51,600 nt of DNA, taken from positions 1 through 51,600 of IMG/VR virus record IMGVR_UViG_3300030333_003501; one strand, given 5' to 3'. Source of the stretch: a virus. Both the position numbers and the translations under genes were made by a program. The number at the start of each line of letters is the position of its first letter. Within the stretch, counting starts at the first letter, position 1. The notes beneath the pieces were generated by a model. It worked only from the letters and a program-made list of their open reading frames with translations, made no database searches and was not told the DNA's origin. Positions 16,378 to 23,074 of this stretch are shown here, one piece after another.

Positions 16378-17592
16378 GTGTTCGCAGAGCAGGAGGTATT
16401 GATTAAGCAAGATAGTGTTGCTGGTTTTCAGATTCTAAAGTCGGATAACTTAGTGATTGGAGGCTATGCATCTATCGAAATAGTAGACAAGCAGAATGAC
16501 TTGATTACTCTCGAAGCACTAGAAAAAGCAGTTCAAGATTTCATGAGTGAGAAATCTTACAGAAATGTCATGTCTAATCATTCCAATGTTCAGGTAGGAG
16601 AGGTGATAGAGCAATACCGAGATACCAATGGTGTATTACACAAGACAGGTGTAGATGGTGTCGGATTCTATGTGGTTATCAAAATGAGAGATGACATAGA
16701 GAAGGCAAAGGAAATCAATAGGGGTATCAGGAAAGGAACATTACGCTCTTTCAGTATAGGTGGACAAGCAATATCAAAGAGAGAGAGAAAATCGGAGGAA
16801 TACGGGGAATACAACGAGATTGACAACTTGGAGTTGCATGAAGTTACTATATGTGAAAAAGGAATAAACCCTGAAGCGAAATTCGACATTTTGAAACAAG
16901 CGAAAGGAGGTAAAGAAATGACGGAAAAACTAGAGAAAGCACTAGAGGAACTTAATGGTCTGTTAACTCAGGTCAGAGAGGTCACTGGTGACTCAATCGA
17001 AAAGGAAGAAGAATTGGAGACAATGGATATGAATGAAGAAGAAATGACGAAAGAAGAAGAGGAAGTCGAGATGATGGAATCTGAGGAAGTTGAGAGCATG
17101 GATATGGAAGAGAAGGCTCTTGATGAGGACTCTACAAGAGACTATGAGGCCGGAGAAGAGGTAGTTAGTGGCGGAAAGCCAAAGGCTGCTCCTGCTGCGC
17201 TATCAGTTTCTAAGGGTCTAGAATCAGAAGATTTCACTACTCTCGATTTGAGTGCTGAAAATGTAGAGAAGGCTTACGAGGCTTTCAAGGCAGAGCAATT
17301 GGAGAAACTTGCATACGATAATCTATCGAAGCAGTTTGCTGACAGATTTGCTGCTGAACTTGATGTTAAGAAGTCGGCTGCTGAGAGAGCAGAATACGAT
17401 GCTCACGCAGAAGTTAGTGCTTTGAAGGAGGAGTTTGCAGAACTACGCAAGTCTCTTTCAGCAAAGGACAGCGAGATACAAAAGGCAACAGAAGTTGCAA
17501 TGTCACTCCCTGAAGGATTCCCAACAACTGCTGAAGCAGTCGCTGAGATGTCATGGGGAGACATACACAACTTTGCAAGGAAGGTGAACTAG
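16378..17592 (+). CDS. Prohead protease fused to scaffold (404 aa)
   Basis: Residues 1-175 are an HK97/XkdF-type prohead serine protease: GGYASIEIVDKQND, the catalytic histidine in MSNHSN (His 68), a serine in LRSFSIGG (Ser 124 or 126), and the closing strands LELHEVTICEKGINPEAKF. Residues about 181-404 are an acidic, Met/Glu-rich, coiled-coil scaffold that ends in EMSWGDIHNFARKVN. The GTG start at 16378 is supported by AGGTG six bases upstream; a later in-frame TTG has a poorly spaced site. The protease matures the shell after the scaffold has shaped it. A second start inside the gene is listed separately. The major capsid gene follows directly. Confidence 0.85.
   Translation: MFAEQEVLIKQDSVAGFQILKSDNLVIGGYASIEIVDKQNDLITLEALEKAVQDFMSEKSYRNVMSNHSNVQVGEVIEQYRDTNGVLHKTGVDGVGFYVVIKMRDDIEKAKEINRGIRKGTLRSFSIGGQAISKRERKSEEYGEYNEIDNLELHEVTICEKGINPEAKFDILKQAKGGKEMTEKLEKALEELNGLLTQVREVTGDSIEKEEELETMDMNEEEMTKEEEEVEMMESEEVESMDMEEKALDEDSTRDYEAGEEVVSGGKPKAAPAALSVSKGLESEDFTTLDLSAENVEKAYEAFKAEQLEKLAYDNLSKQFADRFAAELDVKKSAAERAEYDAHAEVSALKEEFAELRKSLSAKDSEIQKATEVAMSLPEGFPTTAEAVAEMSWGDIHNFARKVN
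16918..17592 (+). CDS. Nested scaffold protein from internal start (224 aa)
   Basis: An in-frame ATG at 16918 (residue 181 of the fusion, MTEKLEKALEEL) follows AAAGGAGGTAA, with GGAGGT at 16906-16911 and a six-base spacer. That is one of the best ribosome binding sites in the window. It lies exactly at the border between protease and scaffold. Translation from it would give free scaffold with the C-terminal MSW tag, in excess over the protease fusion. Nested scaffold genes inside protease genes are established in lambda (C/Nu3). That this start is used here is inference. Confidence 0.65.
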   Translation: MTEKLEKALEELNGLLTQVREVTGDSIEKEEELETMDMNEEEMTKEEEEVEMMESEEVESMDMEEKALDEDSTRDYEAGEEVVSGGKPKAAPAALSVSKGLESEDFTTLDLSAENVEKAYEAFKAEQLEKLAYDNLSKQFADRFAAELDVKKSAAERAEYDAHAEVSALKEEFAELRKSLSAKDSEIQKATEVAMSLPEGFPTTAEAVAEMSWGDIHNFARKVN

Positions 17593-18954
17593 ATGAGTGG
17601 ATATATTAACACAGTTAAAGACTTAGAAGCAGCCACCTACGGATACGCTGGCGCACAGGGCAATGCTCTGTTGAAGGCTGCTGGTGTTGTCGGTGGTTTC
17701 GGAACGCCCCACGATGCAGCAAGCAACCCGTTTTCTGCTGCTAGTGGGTTAGGAGACCTATACAATGTTCTTTACGGACAGAAAGTATGGTCTATGCTAA
17801 ACCAAGAGGTTAACCCTCTTGCTATGCTCGCAAAGAGACCATACACATCCAGTGGATGGAGAGTCCTAAAGAGCAGAGCGCAGGGTGGTTCAGGTTCTGC
17901 ATTCGGAATAGGAACTGGCAGCGAAGGTTCAGATACACCAAGAGCCGACAAGATTGGTGGTGTTGGTGAGAACGCAACTCTAGGAACTGGAAATGATATC
18001 CCACCGATTGCTCCTCAGTATGAGAAACTATATGTCAGTCCAAAGACTGTTGCTCATCTGTTTGAGTTCTCGGAACTTGGTATGGAACTAGCCGCTATTG
18101 ATGACGGTGTTGGTGACATTCGTGCAATCGTTAGAGAGGACATGGGTAAACTACACGCAGAGACTCAGAGCAAGATGCTAGTAATGCCTCTTGAGAGATA
18201 TGATGACGGAACTGCAACAACCATCGAGCGAAACTACACTTCTCTGATGAAGGTATGTTCGTCTGCTGGTGAGATTGCCGCTATGTATAACGCAAACCTA
18301 CTAAACACTGGTGCTAACAACGGAGATAACTCCGCAGTTGTAGCAGATGTAGTAAGACTATTCGGAACTTCCCGAACTGTGTCTGTTTCAAGCAACAGTG
18401 CAACTGGAACTGCTTCCTTCTTGGATGCAGAGGTTGACTTCGGTGACGGATACGCCGCAGGTGATGCTAGAGTTCTAACTCTAACAATGCTTAACGACAT
18501 GATTCGCAGAATCAGGCAGAACGGCGGAAACCCAAAGGTTATCCTAACAGGATACGACACTGTTCAGCATCTTGCTGACCTTCTACAAAGCCAAGAGAGA
18601 TTCATGGACAGGAAGGAAGTCGTGCCTACCCACAATGGAGTTCGTGGAGTAAAGGGAGCAGAGGTTGGATTCAGAGTTGCAACATACTACGACATCCCAA
18701 TCATCCCAACCAAGGACATGCCATCTACTGGTAGCAACACCACAAACGAGTTGAGTGACATACTCATTCTAGATACAGACCATCTATGGCTATCTGTAAT
18801 GAAGCCTACTCAGTATTTCGAGGATGGTATCACTAGTGGAAACCCATTCGGTGTTGGCAAACTCGGAAACCAAGGAATGTATCGAACTATGGCTGAGACC
18901 GGATGTTCGTTCTTCAAGGGTCAAGGAAAGATAACCAACATCAAGAGTGCGTGA
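17593..18954 (+). CDS. Major capsid protein, HK97 fold (453 aa)
   Basis: It builds the icosahedral shell. Evidence is its place directly after the protease-scaffold gene, its length, and a pattern typical of HK97-fold proteins: a small-residue-rich N-terminal arm, an E-loop-like Gly/Ser-rich section (about 95-140), a spine helix region (LTMLNDMIRRIRQNGGNPKVIL, described here by its position near residues 295-317), and a C-terminal part with RVATYYDIPIIPTKD and LILDTDHLWL. AAGGTGA precedes the ATG. Codon choice is richer in C-ending codons than in flanking genes, as expected for a highly expressed protein. It bears no MSW tag, consistent with being the receptor rather than the cargo. Confidence 0.85.
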   Translation: MSGYINTVKDLEAATYGYAGAQGNALLKAAGVVGGFGTPHDAASNPFSAASGLGDLYNVLYGQKVWSMLNQEVNPLAMLAKRPYTSSGWRVLKSRAQGGSGSAFGIGTGSEGSDTPRADKIGGVGENATLGTGNDIPPIAPQYEKLYVSPKTVAHLFEFSELGMELAAIDDGVGDIRAIVREDMGKLHAETQSKMLVMPLERYDDGTATTIERNYTSLMKVCSSAGEIAAMYNANLLNTGANNGDNSAVVADVVRLFGTSRTVSVSSNSATGTASFLDAEVDFGDGYAAGDARVLTLTMLNDMIRRIRQNGGNPKVILTGYDTVQHLADLLQSQERFMDRKEVVPTHNGVRGVKGAEVGFRVATYYDIPIIPTKDMPSTGSNTTNELSDILILDTDHLWLSVMKPTQYFEDGITSGNPFGVGKLGNQGMYRTMAETGCSFFKGQGKITNIKSA

Positions 18955-18965
18955 GGTGATTAGAG

Positions 18966-19301
18966 ATGGCACATTCGGTTGCTTTGGTGGCTGACCATAA
19001 GGGCGTTACTGCCCCAAAGGTCGCTGGCGATGAGTATCTTGTAGATGCTACCATCAATATCACTGCCTATGTTCAGGGTGGAGTAACTGTAACTGCTGCT
19101 TCATTGGGTCTGTCTTCCCTACACTGTGTCCTTGTGACTGGTGTAGAGGAGATTGGACACTCTGCAAGAGCCGTAATCAGCACCGCAGGTGCATATGAGT
19201 CAGGAACAAGTTTCAAACTAATCCTGTCTACTGGTGCGGCACAACAGTCAGGAACAGGTGACGAAGGCATGGTAAGAGTCCGTGTCTACGGAAATCTCTG
19301 A
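18966..19301 (+). CDS. Probable capsid decoration/stabilising protein (111 aa)
   Basis: A small, Ala/Gly/Thr/Val-rich, beta-strand protein (NITAYVQGGVTVTAASLGLSS; EGMVRVRVYGNL at the end) directly behind the major capsid gene, after a GAGGTGATT site. The position, size and composition suit a decoration protein, and codon use resembles that of the capsid gene. No sequence family is recognised, so a minor head or head-fibre protein is also possible. Confidence 0.5.
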   Translation: MAHSVALVADHKGVTAPKVAGDEYLVDATINITAYVQGGVTVTAASLGLSSLHCVLVTGVEEIGHSARAVISTAGAYESGTSFKLILSTGAAQQSGTGDEGMVRVRVYGNL

Positions 19302-19329
19302 AATAAAAACGATTAAGTGATGACGCAAA

Positions 19330-19367
19330 GTAGTGGCCTCTGCCCGTCATAGGGCAGGGGTCACTAC
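19330..19367 (+). terminator. Strong 16-bp hairpin after the capsid genes
   Basis: GTAGTGGCCTCTGCCC (19330-19345) pairs along its whole length with GGGCAGGGGTCACTAC (19352-19367), with two G-U wobbles and a 6-base loop (GTCATA). It is the strongest hairpin noticed in the window and lies in the gap 19302-19390 after the capsid and decoration genes. An A-rich run, not a T run, follows on the + strand, so it is not a classical intrinsic terminator. It may stabilise the 3' end of the capsid transcript or mark RNA processing. Confidence 0.55.
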
Positions 19368-19390
19368 CAACAAAAAAATTAGGTGTTATT

Positions 19391-19921
19391 ATGGCAAAAG
19401 TAAAGTTAGCAAGGCATAGACCAACTGGCCCTCTTCTATTGCGAAGAGGTGGTCAGACATACGCATTAACAGCGCAAGAAGAAACAGTTGTTCCTTTAGG
19501 AATAGCAATTGGAATGCTAGGAGATGAAGGACTCCTAGTGGAACTAGATGCACAAGATGCAACAGAAGTTCTAACACTAAATGAGTATCTTCTCAATCTA
19601 CTAAAGAGAGAATTTAGTATTGAGGGAGATGCTAAGGCAGTTAAGGCTGCATTATTTCCTTCAGCAAAGAAGGCATTCATACCCAATCTAATCAAGGAGA
19701 CTCCCGTAGAGGAGACTCCCGTAGTTGAAGAACCAGTCATAGAAGAGGCTGTTGAAGAGGAAACTGCGGAAGAAGAGGTTGTGGAAGAGCCAACAGAAGA
19801 TGAGTCAGAGGACTTGTCTAAACTTACCGTCAAGGAATTAAAAGAAAGACTAGAGGAGAAGGGTCTTTCCACTGACGGTCTCAAAGCAGATTTAATAGAG
19901 AGATTGTCGGGGGCAGAGTGA
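19391..19921 (+). CDS. SAP-domain protein with acidic linker (176 aa)
   Basis: Residues 1-100 are a compact domain with KLARHRPTGPLLLRRGG and strands QTYALTA and TVVPLGIA. Residues about 103-142 are a low-complexity Glu/Val/Pro linker (EETPVVEEPVIEEAVEEE) with a short repeated DNA unit near 19698-19727. Residues about 143-175 match the SAP motif, a helix-loop-helix that binds DNA: LTVKELKERLEEKGL followed by LKADLIERL. TTAGGTG precedes the ATG. The stop overlaps the next ATG (TGATG). Its place among head genes suggests a virion protein that touches the genome, which is inferred. Confidence 0.7.
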   Translation: MAKVKLARHRPTGPLLLRRGGQTYALTAQEETVVPLGIAIGMLGDEGLLVELDAQDATEVLTLNEYLLNLLKREFSIEGDAKAVKAALFPSAKKAFIPNLIKETPVEETPVVEEPVIEEAVEEETAEEEVVEEPTEDESEDLSKLTVKELKERLEEKGLSTDGLKADLIERLSGAE

Positions 19922-20220
19922 TGGCTACTCCAACCTGCAATTCAACAGGAGTTCTTTCTACATCTACGGTTGCAGTAAAGAACCATGCTAAAATCATGAG
20001 TGTTCATGCTACATCTACTGCAAACGCTCTAATGACTGTCAAGATATGGGACAGTAACAATACTACTACTTCGGGCAAGAAGGAGGTTGCTCGATTACAA
20101 TTACATGCAGGTGGAACAGCACAAACAATAGAACAAGACCTACACGGTGTCCTAGTTGCAAATGGCATATATGTTCAAATATCCACAGGCACAGGAACTG
20201 TTTCAGTTAATTACGCTTGA
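19921..20220 (+). CDS. Small beta-rich structural protein (99 aa)
   Basis: The ATG at 19921 overlaps the SAP gene stop. The sequence is Thr/Ser/Ala/Val-rich with strands such as ALMTVKIWDSN, KEVARLQL and GIYVQISTGTGTVSVNYA, typical of small virion proteins. No family is recognised. By position it may be a head-decoration or spike protein. Confidence 0.55.
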   Translation: MATPTCNSTGVLSTSTVAVKNHAKIMSVHATSTANALMTVKIWDSNNTTTSGKKEVARLQLHAGGTAQTIEQDLHGVLVANGIYVQISTGTGTVSVNYA

Positions 20221-20230
20221 GGTGGATAGT

Positions 20231-20656
20231 ATGCCAAGTATAGATACAGATACAAAACTAATAATGACTATACTGTTCGTAGGAGCAGTAAGTGGAGTAA
20301 ATGTCTACTTCTACGCCACAGTAGCAGACATGCTATTGTTTGGCACATACATTCATGCCATTCTATTTGGTGTTTTGACTGTCGGTGGAATAATGATAAT
20401 GAAAGCATTGTTCGACTTACTCCTGAATGACTACATTGAGGATTTCTTACTACAACGACAAATCAACAACTATTGGGATAGAAAGGCGAGAGAGGAAGAC
20501 AACAGGAAGAGGGTCAGGGAGTCATTAAGAAACTTCCAGCAGCAATTTGGTATAGCCAACACACCTTATGGTGACAACATGATGCCTAATTTGCCAATTG
20601 AGAACAAAGAACCCACTACGGTTAGTCCTACTTTCTTGACTGGATTCCAAGAGTGA
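20231..20656 (+). CDS. Two-helix membrane protein (141 aa)
   Basis: The start at ATG 20231 follows GAGGTGG; the in-frame ATG at 20156 lies inside the preceding gene. Two hydrophobic segments at about residues 10-32 (IMTILFVGAVSGVNVYFYA) and 36-62 (ILFGVLTVGGIMIMK region) are joined by a very short turn, so this is probably a helical hairpin. A basic, charged helix (WDRKAREEDNRKRVRESL) and a disordered tail follow. It lies two genes before the GTPase gene. A membrane anchor or recruiter for the GTPase is conceivable, but this is only context. Confidence 0.65.
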   Translation: MPSIDTDTKLIMTILFVGAVSGVNVYFYATVADMLLFGTYIHAILFGVLTVGGIMIMKALFDLLLNDYIEDFLLQRQINNYWDRKAREEDNRKRVRESLRNFQQQFGIANTPYGDNMMPNLPIENKEPTTVSPTFLTGFQE

Positions 20657-20661
20657 TTTGA

Positions 20662-20883
20662 ATGGTAAGTGAAATCTTATTCGGAATGGATGAGACTACA
20701 CTGGCCTACGATTTACAAAGAGCGCATTCGGCTGATGTTTGGTTTCTAAGAGCAAGATTTTGGCTTTGGGGAACAATTGGTTCAGTAGTAAGTTTCTTTT
20801 TGGGACATGCTATTTCTCTTTGGGGAATTAACCTTTACAGTAGTGGATGGCATCTGCTTTCCTCACTTTGGGGCGGTCACTGA
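20662..20883 (+). CDS. Single-span membrane protein (73 aa)
   Basis: The ATG follows AAGAGTGATT. The N-terminal part is soluble (DETTLAYDLQRAHSADVWFL). From about residue 32 onward the protein is hydrophobic and Trp/Gly/Ser-rich (LWGTIGSVVSFFLGHAISLWG), forming one or two short membrane segments and ending SSLWGGH. The function is unknown. A holin-like role is possible from size and hydrophobicity but cannot be shown. Confidence 0.6.
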   Translation: MVSEILFGMDETTLAYDLQRAHSADVWFLRARFWLWGTIGSVVSFFLGHAISLWGINLYSSGWHLLSSLWGGH

Positions 20884-20899
20884 TTTCTCAATCATTTTA

Positions 20900-20913
20900 A
20901 TGCTAATTAGCAT
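20900..20913. promoter_or_regulatory. 14-bp perfect palindrome before the GTPase gene
   Basis: ATGCTAATTAGCAT is a perfect inverted repeat without spacer, located 24 bases upstream of the GTPase ATG within the short gap 20884-20937. An A/T-rich CATTTTAATG overlaps its left side and could serve as a TATA-like element. It looks like an operator for a dimeric regulator. Only the symmetry is observed. Confidence 0.35.
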
Positions 20914-20937
20914 CCGACTCACTGACGAGGTGATAGC

Positions 20938-21609
20938 ATGTCGGTGATGGCAGGTTTTGCAATACTCATTGTAGAGGCTATGAATAAATTGTATAATAGA
21001 CTTCATGCTATCAATTTTGGTGTATATGGAGCAAGTCAGGCAGGTAAAACAACACTGCATAAACAATTAACCACAAGAGGTGAAGTTCCTGACATACGGA
21101 AAAGAACTGTTGGCAGACAAAGAGCGACACGCAAGTTTGTCAAATTAGATGGTGATGCTCATACTGTCAAGACTGCTGATATTGGGGGTCAGACTGTTTA
21201 TTGGGAAGAATGGGTTAGAGATATGCGAGGAAGACATGTCAAGTATATCATATTCTTATTTGATGATAGACATTTAGATAAGCACTATGATATCGAGCAA
21301 CAACTGTCTTGGACATTTTTAGTTGACACCATCTGTAATCCATATTGGGAAATTGGTGGTAGAAAAAAGAAGAAACAAGAACATGATTATCCTTTAGCAG
21401 TCGGCCTTTGGGCAAATAAGTATGACTTGTGGAAAGATAGGTATCCTTTCGATGGCAAAATAGAGAACCATCCTATTTTTGAATCCTTCAAACCCGGCCT
21501 TCAGAAACTAAATGATAGTGGAATTCCTTGCTTCAAATACATCGTTAGTGCAAAATCAGATTCTGAAATGGTATATCGTGGAATATTAACAATGATAAAA
21601 GACTACTAA
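20938..21609 (+). CDS. Arf/Ras-like small GTPase (223 aa)
   Basis: The protein carries a full set of small-GTPase motifs. G1 is GASQAGKTT (31-39, with Gly 31, Gly 36, Lys 37, Thr 38). A switch I threonine is probably Thr 57 in RTVGRQ. G3 is DIGGQ (81-85), the DxGGQ form typical of Arf, SR-beta and Rag-like families. G4 is NKYD (160-163) and G5 is SAK (204-206). The first 25 residues are hydrophobic to amphipathic (MSVMAGFAILIVEAMNKL), like the membrane-attaching helix of Arf proteins. An insertion rich in Lys lies at about 138-150. GAGGTGAT precedes the ATG. Two membrane proteins lie just upstream. Its cellular target is unknown; action at a membrane is inferred. Confidence 0.85.
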   Translation: MSVMAGFAILIVEAMNKLYNRLHAINFGVYGASQAGKTTLHKQLTTRGEVPDIRKRTVGRQRATRKFVKLDGDAHTVKTADIGGQTVYWEEWVRDMRGRHVKYIIFLFDDRHLDKHYDIEQQLSWTFLVDTICNPYWEIGGRKKKKQEHDYPLAVGLWANKYDLWKDRYPFDGKIENHPIFESFKPGLQKLNDSGIPCFKYIVSAKSDSEMVYRGILTMIKDY

Positions 21610-21650
21610 TACATCACAGTAGTCAGGTCTAACTGCCAGCATGGGCTGGC
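21601..21650 (+). terminator. Two consecutive hairpins after the GTPase gene
   Basis: GACTACT (21601-21607, overlapping the stop codon) pairs with AGTAGTC (21618-21624), and GCCAGC (21635-21640) pairs with GCTGGC (21645-21650) around the loop ATGG. They occupy most of the short gap 21610-21672. No T run follows, so termination is uncertain. RNA processing or transcript stabilisation is equally possible. Confidence 0.35.
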
Positions 21651-21672
21651 TATTAGAATAGGAGTTGAAAAA

Positions 21673-22356
21673 ATGACAATGCAACAATTTAATCCGCCTA
21701 GTTTGATTGGTGCTACGAATGCCACTGTTAATGCAGGAACTAATCCATTTATGGATAGGCTAACTGCTGCAAGAGCCGCAGGGCCAATAATGGCATACGA
21801 GTATAAATCATTGAAACCAAAGAAACAATTGAAAGAAATCATCAAGGTATTGAAACCGGAAAAGAAAACATTCCTCAAGATACCTTATGGTTTCAAATAC
21901 AATTTCAAAGATAGATGCGTGATATGTGGAACACAGAAATTTTGGACAGCAGATGACAATAGGAGACCTCCATTACCATTGCATAAAGTTCGCAAGGGAT
22001 ATCCGATGAGAGGAACTTACTGTGAGAAGCATGGTGCAATACACATGCAATATGAGATGTTAGAACAACAGATACTAGCAGAAGAGCATGGGCTTTCTTT
22101 TAGTGCCTACATCCCATCAGCAAAGAGTCTTAATCCAGTTAATCTAGTAAAGTCAGGGCCAATCACACAATTGAAGCAGGAAGATATCAATTCTCTTGCC
22201 TCTTTAGGATGGAAAATTACACCTCCTGCGAATGAGGCTTCTTCTAAGGAAGAACAACTGTATGCATTAATGATAGAGAACGCTGCTATGTCTGAGAGAA
22301 TAAAATCTTTATTGACCGAAGGCGTTAAGGTAGAATCACAGGAAGGTGGCGAGTGA
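21673..22356 (+). CDS. Probable zinc-binding protein (227 aa)
   Basis: AGGAGTTG precedes the ATG. Residues 82-85 (CVICG) and 117-120 (CEKHG) make a CxxC...CxxH site, with further histidines at 104 and 124, which would hold one zinc ion. The N-terminal 40 residues are low in charge and the C-terminal 80 are helical. The sequence resembles no family I know. It lies between the GTPase and the protein at 22356-23060, whose ATG overlaps its stop. Confidence 0.65.
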   Translation: MTMQQFNPPSLIGATNATVNAGTNPFMDRLTAARAAGPIMAYEYKSLKPKKQLKEIIKVLKPEKKTFLKIPYGFKYNFKDRCVICGTQKFWTADDNRRPPLPLHKVRKGYPMRGTYCEKHGAIHMQYEMLEQQILAEEHGLSFSAYIPSAKSLNPVNLVKSGPITQLKQEDINSLASLGWKITPPANEASSKEEQLYALMIENAAMSERIKSLLTEGVKVESQEGGE

Positions 22357-23060
22357 TGGGTGTATTCGGAACAAGCAACTCTGCCCTTGCCACACAAATG
22401 AATCAGATGGGTCAACAGAACTTCAAGTCTGTTAACAACCTACTTACTCTACAAGAAAATCATGTAGAAGAGTTCTTTCAATATCATGGAGAGCCGTTCC
22501 TTCAAGCATTGGAGAAGTTAATTGAAGACATTGTTGAAAGAGTAACAAGTCAAATGTTGACTAAACTAAAGTTTGTCAGTAATGCTAATGGTGATTTGGA
22601 AGTGCATCCTGATGCATTAGTAGAGTATCAAGGAATAACCCAAGAGAACATTGACTTGGACATCGTGAATCTACTAGCGACTGCTGTTAATTCAGAAGTA
22701 ATAATGCAAAGGAGAATGGCAAAGCAACAGTATCTAGAATCACAAGGATTTGCTGCACCTTCTGCTGATGGAATGCAAGGAGCGCAAGCAAGTATGGGAA
22801 GTAATATGCAAGGCATGACCCCCCAAAACATACAGGGCGCACCTGCTATGGGAGGAATGAACCAGCAGATGATGCAACAGCAGATGGCTATGAACAATGG
22901 TAGCGGATATCCAATACCCCCTAGTGGCTATGACCAATACAATAACCCATACTGGATTGACCCTACTACGGGACAACCCTCATACACTCCACCAACAAGT
23001 GGTCTTGGATTGGCTGGTGCTTTGAGCAAAGGCGTTGCATGGGCAAAGTGGTTAGCATAG
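22356..23060 (+). CDS. Protein with Met/Gln/Gly-rich tail and PYWID motif (234 aa)
   Basis: Residues about 1-130 are helical (VEEFFQYHGEPFLQALEKL). From about 130 to 185 the sequence is low-complexity Met/Gln/Gly/Ala. Near the C-terminus the motif PYWIDPTTGQPSYTPPTSG occurs, a close match to a motif in the next protein. The end (LAGALSKGVAWAKWLA) is a short amphipathic helix. The ATG overlaps the previous stop. The function is unknown; the two proteins may bind the same partner. Confidence 0.65.
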   Translation: MGVFGTSNSALATQMNQMGQQNFKSVNNLLTLQENHVEEFFQYHGEPFLQALEKLIEDIVERVTSQMLTKLKFVSNANGDLEVHPDALVEYQGITQENIDLDIVNLLATAVNSEVIMQRRMAKQQYLESQGFAAPSADGMQGAQASMGSNMQGMTPQNIQGAPAMGGMNQQMMQQQMAMNNGSGYPIPPSGYDQYNNPYWIDPTTGQPSYTPPTSGLGLAGALSKGVAWAKWLA

Positions 23061-23074
23061 GTGGAGTTTGATGT

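Noticed and set aside
19330-19367. Capsid-side hairpin as an intrinsic terminator of bacterial type
   Set aside because: No T run follows on the coding strand, so a strict terminator call is not supported. It is listed as a strong hairpin with uncertain role.
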